DNA of 64,000 bases, taken from contig NZ_JAANOP010000004.1 in the NCBI RefSeq assembly GCF_011250515.1, positions 62,001-126,000 on the forward strand, given 5' to 3'. This DNA is from Aquirufa ecclesiirivi. GTDB lineage: Bacteria > Bacteroidota > Bacteroidia > Cytophagales > Spirosomataceae. Position 1 is the first letter of the stretch; the number at the start of each line of letters is the position of its first letter. Shown in pieces: positions 34,586-43,848 of this stretch. Made by a program: the position numbers and the translations under genes. The notes below the pieces were generated by a model. It saw only the letters and a program-made list of their open reading frames with translations, made no database searches and was not told where the DNA came from.

Positions 34586-35185
34586 ATGCTGCCCATTTTG
34601 TATCTAGCCACGCAAAATCTCCACAAAGTGGAAGAGATTGAGGCCTTATTGAAAGGACTGTTTGAAGTAAGAACAGTTCAAGATTTAGGACTTAACGAGG
34701 AAATTCCAGAAACAGGAAGCACCTTAGCAGAGAATTCCTTGTTGAAAGCTCAATTCATCGCCAATCGCTACCAAGTTACCTGTTTATCGGATGATTCAGG
34801 ACTGGAAGTGGAGGCTTTAGGCGGTGCTCCAGGCGTTTATTCAGCAAGGTATGCTGGGCAGCCTAAAAATGACCAAAAAAATCTTGATTTACTCTTACAC
34901 AATTTAAGTTCTGAAAATCATCGGGATGCTCGATTTGTTACTGTTTTGACCTACCATACCAACGGTAAATACACTCAATTTGTGGGTGAAATTAAGGGAA
35001 ATATCACACATGAAGCCAGAGGTATATCGGGTTTTGGTTATGATCCCGTCTTTCAACCCGAAGACTCGTCAAGAACATTTGCAGAAATGACCTTGGAAGA
35101 AAAAAATCAGATGGCTCATCGAGCACGTGCTTTACAAAAATTCAAAAGATTTGTCGACGAAAGCCGAAAATCTCACGACAAATAG
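34586..35185 (+). CDS. rdgB: Non-canonical purine NTP pyrophosphatase (RdgB/HAM1)
   Basis: A 199-residue ITPase family enzyme hydrolysing dITP, ITP and XTP to monophosphates. Signatures are LYLATQNLHKVEEIEALL, CLSDDSGLEVEALGGAPGVY and SARYAG, and GFGYDPVFQPEDSSRTFAEM. Length matches the family. It directly follows the FKBP genes and is probably in the same transcript. Confidence 0.95.
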   Translation: MLPILYLATQNLHKVEEIEALLKGLFEVRTVQDLGLNEEIPETGSTLAENSLLKAQFIANRYQVTCLSDDSGLEVEALGGAPGVYSARYAGQPKNDQKNLDLLLHNLSSENHRDARFVTVLTYHTNGKYTQFVGEIKGNITHEARGISGFGYDPVFQPEDSSRTFAEMTLEEKNQMAHRARALQKFKRFVDESRKSHDK

Positions 35186-35258
35186 TATAATTGTTGCAAT
35201 CAATCTGTATTTTTGTTTTAGTATCAAATAAGCTTTAACCTTGTTCAACCGTAGATTC

Positions 35259-37781
35259 ATGAATTGGAGTAGTCGTGTATTTTTGGCTCTACTAATTCTT
35301 TTGGGGGGTGTACATTGGGCTCAGGCACAATTTGTGATCAAGGGAAGGGTAACGGATGCTTCTAATGGAGACCCAGTTCCTTTCGCTTCGGTTGGATTGG
35401 TGGGTCTGAATCTAGGAACTACCACTAATTTTCAAGGAGAATATACTTTTCATTCTAAAGTCTTAACGGATTCTCTTTTTGTGTCCTTTGTAGGGTATAA
35501 AAAACGTGTCAAATTCATTGACAAAAAGAAAGCATTTCAGGAGGTAGACTTTCAAATGGATCCTGCGCAAAGGTCTTTGCAGGAGGTTGTTGTGTATTCA
35601 GGGGAGAATCCTGCTTTTAAAATATTACGTCAAGTGGTCAAGCAACGCGACATGAATGACCGAAACAAACTGACGGCCTATGAATATGATTCTTATACCA
35701 AAATGGAGCTGGATGTGGATAACATTTCGGAGAAATTGAGGAATTCAAAAATCATGAAGCAGATTGAATCTTCCATTAAGAAGTTTGAGAAAGAAGCAGG
35801 GGAAGATGGAAAGCCTGTTATCCCAACCTACATCTCTGAATCGATTAGTAAATTTTATTTTCGGGAAGCACCCAAGCGCAAAAAGGAGAAAATTTTAAAA
35901 ACCAATATTAAAGGTGTTGGTGTTCAGGATGGTGGCTTTATTTCTCAATTGGTAGGTGGAAACTTGATTGCCAATTATAATTTTTATCAAAATTATGTGC
36001 CATTTTTTGGGAAAGACTTTGCTAGCCCCATAGGCGATAATTGGAAAGGAAATTATAAATATTTTCTTGGGGATACAGTTAATGTGGATGGTCATGTTTG
36101 CTACCAATTGGATTTTGACCCAAAAAATCCACAAGATTTAGTGTTTACGGGTCAAATGTGGATTGATACTACGAGTTTTGCTTTGGTTCAAATTGATGCG
36201 GCGATCGATAAGCAAGCCAATTTGAATTTCATTGATAAGATTAAAATATCTCAGGAATTAGAACAAGTAGGAGAAGGAGCTTGGTTACCATCTCGTACTC
36301 GTTTTTTGATTGATATAGAAGAACTGACCAAAGGCTCGGCTGGGATGTTGTTGAAGATGTATATTTCCAATAAAGGTTTTGTGGTGAATCAACCTAAACC
36401 TTTGGAGTTTTATGATCTTACCTCTGAAGTAGCCGAGGACGCCAAGGAACCTGATCCTGAGTTTTGGAAACATGCTCGCTATGAGCCCTTGAGTCGGCAA
36501 GATTTAACGGCTTTTGCTTTGATTGATTCAGTGAAGAATTTACCGATTGTTCGGACCTATGTGGAAATTGCCGAGATCGCGTTAAGTGGTTATAAGAAAT
36601 TCAATGATATTGAAGTAGGGCCTTACTTGAGCAGTTTTGCCGTTAATCGATTAGAGGGAGCTCGATTTAGGTTGGGCTTTAGAACAAATTCTAACTTTGA
36701 TAAGCATTGGATTTTACGAGGCAATGTGGGTTTTGGAACTAGGGATTTAGTGCCCAAGTATTCAGTTGAAGTTAATTATCTTTTCTCAAAATCCAAATGG
36801 ACAATTGCAGGTTTACGGCATTCTTACGATATAGAACGGGTAGGTTTAACACCTGAATTGATTGGCGATAATCGTTTGTTTTATGCTTTTACTCGCTGGG
36901 GAGCCTTTTCTGGGGCCTTTTTTAGGAGGGAAAGTGAGGCATTTTTTAGTACAGAAGTGACCAAAGGATTGAGCATCACGGCTCAAATGAATACACGTTC
37001 TTTTGATCCATTATTTAGATTTCAGTACCGCTTAAATCCAGAGTTAGGAGATGCATCACGTGTACAAGATTATTATCAAGAGTCTTTTATTACCTTGGAA
37101 GCAAGATTTGCTAAAGGAGAGACATTTATCATGAATGGTAATGAACGCATTACCTTGTCTACCAAACGAATACCTGTTGTTACTTTCCGCTATCAGCGAG
37201 GATTTAAAGGCTTTTTAGGAGGTGATTTTGATTATGAGCGCTTTACATTGAAAGCCTATCAGACATTTAGATTAGGCACATTTGGCCGGTCAGATTATAC
37301 TCTTTCTATGGGTTATACGCCATCTAATTTACCAGCACCCTTATTATTTCCACATTTAGGTAATGAGACCTTGTTTTTTGTGAGAAGCGCCTTCTCTACT
37401 ATGAATTATTTTGAGTTTGTCAGTGATCAATTTATCTCCTTGCAATACAATCATAATTTTGAAGGATTGTTGTTTAATCGAATTCCATTAATCAAGAAAT
37501 TAAAATGGAGATTTATTGCTAGTGGAAATTTACTTTGGGGTAGTCAAAGAAAGGAAAATAAGGATATCATGAAGGATGTAAATAATCCATTGAAATCAAA
37601 GTTTTTAGACATGTATTCCTTTGATTCATTAAACCCCAATATACCTTATGCAGAGGTGGGATATGGGATCGATAATATTTTTAAATTATTTAGGATTCAA
37701 GCCTTCCATCGGTTGTCATATATGGAACACGGTTCACCTAAGGCTTTTCGCTTGATGGCTTCGGTTAATTTCTCATTTTAG
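35259..37781 (+). CDS. DUF5686 outer-membrane protein with carboxypeptidase-like regulatory domain
   Basis: An 840-residue outer-membrane protein. After a signal peptide (FLALLILLGGVHWAQAQ) comes a carboxypeptidase-like regulatory domain (FVIKGRVTDASNGDPVPFAS, then TTNFQGEYTF), a common surface module of Bacteroidota. The following DUF5686 region has NPAFKILRQVVKQRDMND near residue 110 and a long beta-barrel-like C-terminus ending VNFSF. I use the ATG at 35259; an upstream TTG at 35241 is in frame. Function is unknown; it resembles TonB-dependent receptors in layout but lacks the plug. Confidence 0.87.
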   Translation: MNWSSRVFLALLILLGGVHWAQAQFVIKGRVTDASNGDPVPFASVGLVGLNLGTTTNFQGEYTFHSKVLTDSLFVSFVGYKKRVKFIDKKKAFQEVDFQMDPAQRSLQEVVVYSGENPAFKILRQVVKQRDMNDRNKLTAYEYDSYTKMELDVDNISEKLRNSKIMKQIESSIKKFEKEAGEDGKPVIPTYISESISKFYFREAPKRKKEKILKTNIKGVGVQDGGFISQLVGGNLIANYNFYQNYVPFFGKDFASPIGDNWKGNYKYFLGDTVNVDGHVCYQLDFDPKNPQDLVFTGQMWIDTTSFALVQIDAAIDKQANLNFIDKIKISQELEQVGEGAWLPSRTRFLIDIEELTKGSAGMLLKMYISNKGFVVNQPKPLEFYDLTSEVAEDAKEPDPEFWKHARYEPLSRQDLTAFALIDSVKNLPIVRTYVEIAEIALSGYKKFNDIEVGPYLSSFAVNRLEGARFRLGFRTNSNFDKHWILRGNVGFGTRDLVPKYSVEVNYLFSKSKWTIAGLRHSYDIERVGLTPELIGDNRLFYAFTRWGAFSGAFFRRESEAFFSTEVTKGLSITAQMNTRSFDPLFRFQYRLNPELGDASRVQDYYQESFITLEARFAKGETFIMNGNERITLSTKRIPVVTFRYQRGFKGFLGGDFDYERFTLKAYQTFRLGTFGRSDYTLSMGYTPSNLPAPLLFPHLGNETLFFVRSAFSTMNYFEFVSDQFISLQYNHNFEGLLFNRIPLIKKLKWRFIASGNLLWGSQRKENKDIMKDVNNPLKSKFLDMYSFDSLNPNIPYAEVGYGIDNIFKLFRIQAFHRLSYMEHGSPKAFRLMASVNFSF

Positions 37782-37841
37782 GCTTTTTTGGTATATTATT
37801 AAGATGAAAATTTAAACATTTCAAGAATGTTTTTAATCTTC

Positions 37842-37872
37842 TTGATTTTGCCTTTTTGCCCCCCTATATTTG
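37842..37872 (+). promoter_or_regulatory. Promoter of plsY
   Basis: TTG (37842-37844), a 20-bp spacer and TATATTTG (37865-37872) match the Bacteroidota consensus. Transcription would begin near 37877, some 16 nt before the ATG. Confidence 0.65.
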
Positions 37873-37892
37873 GGTTCAGCGCCTTCTGAATT

Positions 37893-38558
37893 ATGGTGAC
37901 CTTTAATATTATTATGATTTTAATCCTCATTGGACTTTGTTTGTTGAGCTATATTTTGGGCTCAATTCCAACGGCCATTTGGTATGGTGAAGCCTATTAT
38001 GGGGTGGATATCCGTACCTTAGGAAGTGGTAATGCTGGGGCCACCAATACCTTCCGTGTGTTAGGAAAAAAAGCAGGAAGCATCGTACTATTTGTGGATG
38101 CATTTAAAGGGTTTTTAGCGACCTCACTTTCCACTTTTTTATTTTACCTACATTTGATTGATTGGCAAACATGTGTATCCTTAAAAATTGTCTTTGGTTT
38201 TTTGGCAGTTTTAGGGCATTTGTTGCCTGTCTTTTGTGATTTTAAAGGAGGAAAAGGCGTGGCTACATTGATGGGAATGGTCTTGGCCTTACATCCTGAA
38301 GCAGCTTTGGTAAGTATAGCGGTGTTTTTACTGGTATTTTATCTTTCTAATTACGTTTCCTTAGGATCCATGGTGGCTTCTTTAGTTTTTCCATTCCTCA
38401 TGGTTTTTAAGGTATTTGGTGATGAATTCCCCATTTTGATTTATTTCGGTTTCATAGTCGCTTTTTTGGTGATCTTTATGCACCGTAAGAATATTGCCCG
38501 CATCCTTCAAGGTACAGAAAATCGGATGTATCTAATCCCTCGAAAGAAACAATCCTAA
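37893..38558 (+). CDS. plsY: Glycerol-3-phosphate acyltransferase PlsY
   Basis: A 221-residue membrane enzyme transferring the acyl group of acyl-phosphate to glycerol 3-phosphate, the partner of PlsX at 26076. Family motifs are YILGSIPTAIWYG, LGSGNAGATNTFRVLGKKAG near residue 50, and LPVFCDFKGGKGVATLMG near 110. About five to six transmembrane helices are visible. The N-terminus is a few residues longer than usual; a later ATG (residue 8) is possible. Confidence 0.95.
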   Translation: MVTFNIIMILILIGLCLLSYILGSIPTAIWYGEAYYGVDIRTLGSGNAGATNTFRVLGKKAGSIVLFVDAFKGFLATSLSTFLFYLHLIDWQTCVSLKIVFGFLAVLGHLLPVFCDFKGGKGVATLMGMVLALHPEAALVSIAVFLLVFYLSNYVSLGSMVASLVFPFLMVFKVFGDEFPILIYFGFIVAFLVIFMHRKNIARILQGTENRMYLIPRKKQS

Positions 38559-38612
38559 GTCGTTTTTTTTTATCTTTGTGCGTGGATGATTTTGTCCCAT
38601 TCGCCTTTTGAT

Positions 38613-39986
38613 ATGAAAAAAACACAAGCGTATATTCAAGCGAATCAACAACGATTTTTAGATGAATTACTCGATTTATTACGTATTCCGTCCATTTCTG
38701 CGGATCCGGCTTATGCAGGTGATGTAAGAAGGGCAGCGGAGTTTATAGCCAATAATTTACGTCAATCTGGTGCTGAGCATGTTCGCTTGGAAGAAACGGC
38801 AGGTTTTCCAGTCGTTTATGGAGAGAAGATAATTGATCCCAAGGCACCTACGGTCTTGGTATATGGGCACTATGATGTGCAACCAGCCGATCCTTTGGAA
38901 TTGTGGGAAAGCCCACCATTTGAGCCAGTTATTAAAGATGAAATTATTTATGCCCGTGGTTCATGCGATGACAAAGGTCAGGTCTTTATGCACGTGAAAG
39001 CTTTTGAAGCCATGTTGGCTACTGATAATTTGCCTTGTAATATCAAGTTTATGATTGAAGGCGAAGAAGAGATTGGTTCCAATAATTTGGCCATTTTTGT
39101 GGCAAATAATAAGGAATTACTTCAAGCGGATGTCATTTTGATTTCAGATACTGCTATAATAGCGAACGATATTCCTTCTATTGATGTGGGATTGCGAGGT
39201 TTAAGTTATTTAGAAGTAACGGTACAGGGTCCTAATCGCGACTTACATTCGGGAGTTTATGGAGGAGCGGTGGCCAATCCCATCAACATTTTGTGTGAGA
39301 TGATTGCCTCGATGCATGATGAATTTAATCAAATAACCATACCTGGATTTTACGCAGCTGTACAAGAATTAGGTGCTTCCGATAGAGCTGCTATGGCACA
39401 GACACCTTTTGATTTAGAAGCCTATCAAAAAGATTTAGGGATAGCTTCAGTACATGGAGAAAAAGGATATTCTACGTTAGAGCGAGCATCCATTCGACCT
39501 ACTTTGGATGTCAATGGAATTTGGGGAGGTTATATTGGCGAAGGAGCAAAAACGGTATTGCCCTCTTTAGCACATGCCAAGATATCCATGCGTTTGGTCC
39601 CAAATCAAAGTTCAGAAAAGATTACTCAATTATTTACGGATCATTTTAAGGCTATTGCACCGAAAGGAGTAAAGGTAACGGTGACTCCGCATCATGGAGG
39701 GGAGGCTTATGTGATGCCTACGGATACCATCGCTTACCAAGCGGCTTCTAAAGCCTTAGCGGAAACTTTTGGGAAAGAACCTGTACCTACTAGAGGAGGA
39801 GGAAGTATACCAGTCCCTACGGTTTTTGAAAAGGAATTGGGAATCAAGTCGGTCTTGATGGGATTTGGTTTAGATTCGGATGCAATACATTCTCCGAACG
39901 AGCATTTTGGTTTGTTTAATTTTTATAAAGGGATAGAAACCATCCCTCACTTTTTCAAGCACTTTTACGCACTTTCTACGAAATAA
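38613..39986 (+). CDS. M20-family dipeptidase
   Basis: A 457-residue zinc peptidase of the M20/ArgE/CPG2 family. Metal ligands are visible in VYGHYDVQPADP, ARGSCDDKGQVF, EGEEEIGSNN and the C-terminal HSPNEHFG. The dimerisation domain has GLSYLEVTVQGPNRDLHSG. I start at the ATG at 38613; the frame is open a little further. A -7-like TATCTTTG lies at 38571-38578. The stop overlaps the murQ start by one base, so peptide hydrolysis and murein recycling may be linked. Confidence 0.92.
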   Translation: MKKTQAYIQANQQRFLDELLDLLRIPSISADPAYAGDVRRAAEFIANNLRQSGAEHVRLEETAGFPVVYGEKIIDPKAPTVLVYGHYDVQPADPLELWESPPFEPVIKDEIIYARGSCDDKGQVFMHVKAFEAMLATDNLPCNIKFMIEGEEEIGSNNLAIFVANNKELLQADVILISDTAIIANDIPSIDVGLRGLSYLEVTVQGPNRDLHSGVYGGAVANPINILCEMIASMHDEFNQITIPGFYAAVQELGASDRAAMAQTPFDLEAYQKDLGIASVHGEKGYSTLERASIRPTLDVNGIWGGYIGEGAKTVLPSLAHAKISMRLVPNQSSEKITQLFTDHFKAIAPKGVKVTVTPHHGGEAYVMPTDTIAYQAASKALAETFGKEPVPTRGGGSIPVPTVFEKELGIKSVLMGFGLDSDAIHSPNEHFGLFNFYKGIETIPHFFKHFYALSTK

Positions 39987-40813
39987 TGACCGAGAATTTA
40001 AGTAAGCTAGCAACCGAATCTGATTCCAAGTACTTAGATTTGGACAAACAGTCGGTGGAAACGATACTCCGACAAATCAATGCCGAAGATAAGACTGTAC
40101 CCTATTCGGTAGAAAAGGTGATTCCACAAATTGAAAAAGTTGTGGAACAGGTCGTAGCTCGCATGGAAAAGGGTGGGCGCTTGTTTTATATTGGTGCTGG
40201 AACAAGTGGTCGATTGGGCGTGGTGGATGCTTCTGAGTGCCCACCAACTTATGGAGTTCCCCATGATTGGGTGATTGGATTGATTGCGGGGGGAGATGGA
40301 GCTATTCGTAAGGCGGTAGAAAATGCGGAAGATGATGAAAAGCAGGCATGGTTGGATATGAAGGCCTATGATATAGATCAAAACGATGCCGTAATTGGTA
40401 TTGCAGCCTCAGGTAGAACACCCTATGTCATTGGAGGTTTACGAGATGCTAATGCCCATGGTGCTTTAACGGCCTGTATTGTATGCAATGAAGGAAGTGC
40501 CATAGCTCAGGAGGCTCAATATCCGATAGAAGTGATAGTAGGTCCAGAATATGTCACAGGTAGTACACGAATGAAATCAGGTACAGCTCAGAAATTGGTT
40601 TTGAACATGATTTCTACGGCGGTGATGATTCGTTTGGGAAGGGTTCGAGGTAATAAAATGGTGGATATGGCGTTAAGTAACCACAAATTGGTATTGCGAG
40701 CTATCAGGATGGTGAAAGAAGCCACGGGCGTATCTGAAGATAAAGCATCCGAATTATTGGATCAGCATGGAAGTGTAAGAGCGGCGGTGGATGCATTTCA
40801 TGCTTCTATTTAA
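39986..40813 (+). CDS. murQ: N-acetylmuramic acid 6-phosphate etherase
   Basis: A 275-residue SIS-fold etherase converting MurNAc 6-phosphate to GlcNAc 6-phosphate and lactate during murein recycling. Signatures are YIGAGTSGRLGVVDASECPP with Glu84, and AVENAEDDE with Glu115, matching the two catalytic Glu of the family. It is slightly short at the C-terminus, as is common. It is translationally coupled to the upstream dipeptidase. No anhydro-MurNAc kinase or MurNAc transporter is in the window. Confidence 0.95.
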   Translation: MTENLSKLATESDSKYLDLDKQSVETILRQINAEDKTVPYSVEKVIPQIEKVVEQVVARMEKGGRLFYIGAGTSGRLGVVDASECPPTYGVPHDWVIGLIAGGDGAIRKAVENAEDDEKQAWLDMKAYDIDQNDAVIGIAASGRTPYVIGGLRDANAHGALTACIVCNEGSAIAQEAQYPIEVIVGPEYVTGSTRMKSGTAQKLVLNMISTAVMIRLGRVRGNKMVDMALSNHKLVLRAIRMVKEATGVSEDKASELLDQHGSVRAAVDAFHASI

Positions 40814-40898
40814 TAAAAAAGGCAGAAATATGCGTAGGAGCATATAGAAAATAACGTTTTAATCCCTTATTTTGCGTACAATTAAACATTCAATCAAA

Positions 40899-41225
40899 AT
40901 GAAAAAAATATCAAAATTTATTTTGGCTGTAACATTAGGAACATTTGCATTTGGTTTCCAAGCTAATGCCGACGATTTTCCTGCTGATATCAAGCCATTA
41001 ATGCAAAAATATACTTGCTTTGCTTGCCATAAGGTAGATGCTCGTTTAGTTGGTCCGGCTTACACGGATGTAGCTAAGAAGAAGTATAGCAATGCAAAAA
41101 TTGTAGAATTAATCGCGAATCCAAAGCCGGAGAACTGGCCAGGTTATCCACCGATGATGGCATTGAAGAATGTGCCAAAGGCGGATGCTATGAAGATTGC
41201 TTCTTGGATCAACTCATTGAAATAG
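40899..41225 (+). CDS. Small periplasmic class I cytochrome c
   Basis: A 108-residue monohaem cytochrome c. A signal peptide (FILAVTLGTFAFGFQANA) leads to the haem motif CFACH (Cys40, Cys43, His44). The sixth ligand is probably Met86 or Met87 in YPPMMAL. Layout resembles cytochrome c-551/c5 electron carriers. The ATG at 40899 is preferred to the open frame from 40872 because it starts directly with the basic n-region MKKISK. It stands alone before a terminator; possible partner unknown, although the GMC dehydrogenase needs an acceptor. Confidence 0.9.
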   Translation: MKKISKFILAVTLGTFAFGFQANADDFPADIKPLMQKYTCFACHKVDARLVGPAYTDVAKKKYSNAKIVELIANPKPENWPGYPPMMALKNVPKADAMKIASWINSLK

Positions 41226-41234
41226 GTTAAAAAA

Positions 41235-41264
41235 AATCCCGATTCGCTCGGGATTCTTTTTTTA
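41235..41264 (+). terminator. Terminator after the cytochrome c gene
   Basis: AATCCCGA and TCGGGATT form an 8-bp stem with TTCGC loop, followed by CTTTTTTT. An A tract on the left lets it serve the convergent DUF5606 gene as well. Confidence 0.87.
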
Positions 41265-41280
41265 CTATATAAAAAGCGAC

Positions 41281-41811
41281 TTATTTAGTCGCTTTTGCTT
41301 TTTTGGGAGCTTTTGCTACTTTTTCTTCGGTAGCTTCTTTTACTTCTTTTGCTGCTTTAGGAGCTTTTGCTACTTTTTCAGCCTTGGGTTCCTCCACAGC
41401 TGTAGCTGTTTGAAACATATCTGGTGTATTGTTGACCAAAATCAAATACCAAGAAAGGATTTTTTTGATATCTGAAGCATATACTCGGTCTGAATCGTAA
41501 TTGGGAACGATACTCGCTAATAAACCAAACAATTCTGAATCACTAGCTTTTTTAGGTTCAATGTTCAATGTACCTTGACAAACAGAATGAATCAATTGAA
41601 ATAAGTCACCTAAAGGCAATGTGCTGTCTTGATGATCATCCAGATAAAGGGAAATGTCCTTTAAAACCGAGATACGTGTTTGACCACTAACTACAGACTT
41701 TTGCTTTAGAGCATCTAATGTTTCTACAATAACCCCGGTACGTGTGGGTTTCAATACTCTAAATAATCCGCTTTTGCCTGAGATGTGGGCAATTTCATTT
41801 AATAATTCCAT
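41281..41811 (-). CDS. DUF5606-domain protein with Lys/Ala-rich tail
   Basis: A 176-residue protein whose first 130 residues match the Bacteroidota family DUF5606 (LNEIAHISGKSGLFRVLKPT, then GVIVETLDALKQKSVV). The last 40 residues are low-complexity, with repeated VAKAPKAAK/EEKVAKAPKKAK units resembling histone H1-like tails, which could bind nucleic acid. A -7-like TATTTTTG lies at 41833-41840 (minus). Function is not known. It follows yihA by 29 bp. Confidence 0.83.
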   Translation of the reverse strand: MELLNEIAHISGKSGLFRVLKPTRTGVIVETLDALKQKSVVSGQTRISVLKDISLYLDDHQDSTLPLGDLFQLIHSVCQGTLNIEPKKASDSELFGLLASIVPNYDSDRVYASDIKKILSWYLILVNNTPDMFQTATAVEEPKAEKVAKAPKAAKEVKEATEEKVAKAPKKAKATK

Positions 41812-41840
41812 GTGTGATGTTTAATTCGGTCGCAAAAATA

Positions 41841-42467
41841 TTAAGATTTCCTTGATTTATAGGGAGATGAGTCAATTAATTCCTGAATGCTAGCTAAGAT
41901 TTCTTCTCTTCCTTGGTGTTTTTCAGCAGAAGTGATGAACATTCTTGGTAAATCCTCCCAAGATTGTAGTAGGAATTCCTGGTAATGCTTGAAATGATCA
42001 TCTACCTGTTTTTGGGATAATTTATCTGCCTTAGTGAACACAAGGTAAAAAGGAATTTGCTCTTCTGCCATTCTTTCCATGAAAGCAATATCCACGGGTT
42101 GAGGCTTTAAACGTAAGTCGACCAGTAAAAACAAACAAGTTAGGCTTTTACGGTTGATTAAGTAATCCAAAATCATTTTTTCGAATTCCTTTCTCTTTTC
42201 TTTACTTACTTGGGCGTATCCATAGCCAGGTAAGTCCACTAAGTACCAATTATCGTTAATCAAAAAATGATTAATTAACTGCGTTTTACCGGGCGTTTGA
42301 GAGGTTTTGGCCAGTTTTTTATGAAAGGTGATGGAGTTGATCAAAGATGATTTTCCCACATTTGAACGACCAATGAAGGCAAATTCAGGGAATTTGTCGG
42401 GTGGACATTTTAAGTAATCGGTATTACTGGTGATAAATTGAGCACTAATTACTTGCATAGGGTACAT
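41841..42467 (-). CDS. yihA: Ribosome biogenesis GTPase YihA/EngB
   Basis: A GTPase of about 205-208 residues needed for 50S assembly and division. G1 is AFIGRSNVGKSSLINS, G3 is DLPGYG, G4 is FTKADK, with TSAEKHQG as G5. Two ATGs (42467 and 42458) are possible; the closeness of a -7-like TATCTTTG at 42480-42487 (minus) leaves a very short leader and slightly favours the second. Length matches family. Confidence 0.95.
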   Translation of the reverse strand: MYPMQVISAQFITSNTDYLKCPPDKFPEFAFIGRSNVGKSSLINSITFHKKLAKTSQTPGKTQLINHFLINDNWYLVDLPGYGYAQVSKEKRKEFEKMILDYLINRKSLTCLFLLVDLRLKPQPVDIAFMERMAEEQIPFYLVFTKADKLSQKQVDDHFKHYQEFLLQSWEDLPRMFITSAEKHQGREEILASIQELIDSSPYKSRKS

Positions 42468-42600
42468 ATTGAAGAACTACAAAGATACGAGGATATTAGT
42501 TATTAGGTAGTAGTGTTTAGTTATTAGTGGAGTAGAATGAAAAATGTAGAATTTAATATTGGGATCAACGACTCTCAAACATAAATAAGTTTCTTTTTTC

Positions 42601-42628
42601 ATTTACCATTTACCATTTATCATTTACC
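42601..42628. repeat. Heptanucleotide tandem repeat upstream of hemE
   Basis: Four 7-bp units, ATTTACC, ATTTACC, ATTTATC, ATTTACC, end 10 bp before the hemE -7 box. The region 42488-42530 to the left is also repetitive (TTAGTTATTAG twice). Confidence 0.85.
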
Positions 42629-42638
42629 ATTTCTTCCC

Positions 42639-42646
42639 TACCTTTG
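42639..42646 (+). promoter_or_regulatory. -7 promoter box of hemE
   Basis: TACCTTTG matches TAnnTTTG and lies 16 bp before the ATG. No TTG is found at the usual -33 distance, where the heptad repeats lie. Confidence 0.5.
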
Positions 42647-42662
42647 TGGCTTGATTAAAGAT

Positions 42663-43697
42663 ATGGAAGTTTTACAAAATGATCGCCTGATAAGGGCTGC
42701 AAAAGGATTGCCTGTAGATAGAATCCCGGTATGGGTAATGCGACAAGCAGGAAGGATTTTACCTGAGTACCGAGAGGTGAGAGCAAAAGCTGGTTCCTTC
42801 ATTGGTTTGGCGACACATCCAGAGTGGGCAGCCGAGGTGACGATTCAGCCTGTAAATCGTTTTGACGTGGATGCTGCCATTATATTTTCTGACATATTGG
42901 TTGTTCCAGAAGCCATGGGTTTACCTTATGTCATGGAAGAGCAAAAGGGGCCTATTTTTCCTCAAGTGATTCGCTCACAAGCGGATATAGATGCATTGAA
43001 AACGGCAGAACCTGAAGAGGATTTGGCCTATGTATTAGATGCTATTAAAATTGTGAAGCGGGAATTGTCAGGCAAAATTCCTTTAATTGGTTTTGCGGGT
43101 GCACCATTTACAATTTTCTGTTATATGGTAGAAGGTAAAGGCTCAAAAACTTTTTCGCAAGCTAAGAAAATGCTTTATGCCGAACCAGCATTGGCTCATG
43201 CTTTATTACAAAAGATAACAGACTCGACTATTGCTTATTTGAAAGCTCAAGTAGCAGTTGGTGCTAATTTGATTCAAGTATTTGATTCATGGGCGGGTAT
43301 TTTATCCCCAGCTCAATATAGTGCTTTTTCTACTCCTTACCTCAAGCAAATTTGTGATGCATTGACAGAAGTTCCTCTTACTTTATTTGCCAAAGGAGCA
43401 TTCTTTGCTAGAGAAGAAATGGCTCAATTAAACTGTGCCACCATAGGTTTGGATTGGAATATGGATATTCAAGAATCTAGAAAATTGGTTGGGTCTAACA
43501 GAACCCTTCAAGGGAATTTGGATCCATGTGCTTTATATGGAGATTTTAAAACGGTGGAAACTGAGACCAAAAAGATGATTGATCAATTCGGTACTCAGCG
43601 CTACATTGCTAATTTAGGTCATGGTGTTTATCCCGATATTCACCCAGACAAGGTGAAATGTTTTGTGGATACGGTACATAATTATCCTGTATATTAA
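42663..43697 (+). CDS. hemE: Uroporphyrinogen decarboxylase
   Basis: A 344-residue haem biosynthesis enzyme producing coproporphyrinogen III. The N-terminal signature is [16 protein letters not shown], followed by [35 protein letters not shown] and FDSWAG near residue 205. The C-terminus has [16 protein letters not shown] start at the ATG at 42663, since the upstream alternative is a TTG. A perfect terminator palindrome follows. Confidence 0.96.
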   Translation: MEVLQNDRLIRAAKGLPVDRIPVWVMRQAGRILPEYREVRAKAGSFIGLATHPEWAAEVTIQPVNRFDVDAAIIFSDILVVPEAMGLPYVMEEQKGPIFPQVIRSQADIDALKTAEPEEDLAYVLDAIKIVKRELSGKIPLIGFAGAPFTIFCYMVEGKGSKTFSQAKKMLYAEPALAHALLQKITDSTIAYLKAQVAVGANLIQVFDSWAGILSPAQYSAFSTPYLKQICDALTEVPLTLFAKGAFFAREEMAQLNCATIGLDWNMDIQESRKLVGSNRTLQGNLDPCALYGDFKTVETETKKMIDQFGTQRYIANLGHGVYPDIHPDKVKCFVDTVHNYPVY

Positions 43698-43716
43698 TTG
43701 AATTTGGAATTAACAT

Positions 43717-43750
43717 AAAAAGGCTCAGGGTTTAAACCCTGAGCCTTTTT
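43717..43750. terminator. Terminator after hemE
   Basis: A 34-bp perfect palindrome: AAAAAGGCTCAGGGTTT and its exact complement, ending in five T. It can act in both directions. Confidence 0.85.
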
Positions 43751-43798
43751 GATTATCAATATCTTGGACAATATGTCTTAATTTTCATTCGTTTTTGC

Positions 43799-43832
43799 AA
43801 CGCTGTCAAGGTTTCAAACCTTGACAGCGTTT
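43799..43832. repeat. Palindromic intergenic element beside guaB
   Basis: AACGCTGTCAAGGTTT and its reverse complement AAACCTTGACAGCGTT are separated by about two bases. Elements with this CTGTCAAGGTTT pattern are familiar in Bacteroidota intergenic regions. It lies 17 bp downstream of the guaB stop and may also terminate that gene. Confidence 0.75.
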
Positions 43833-43848
43833 AAGCAAAATGGTATTT

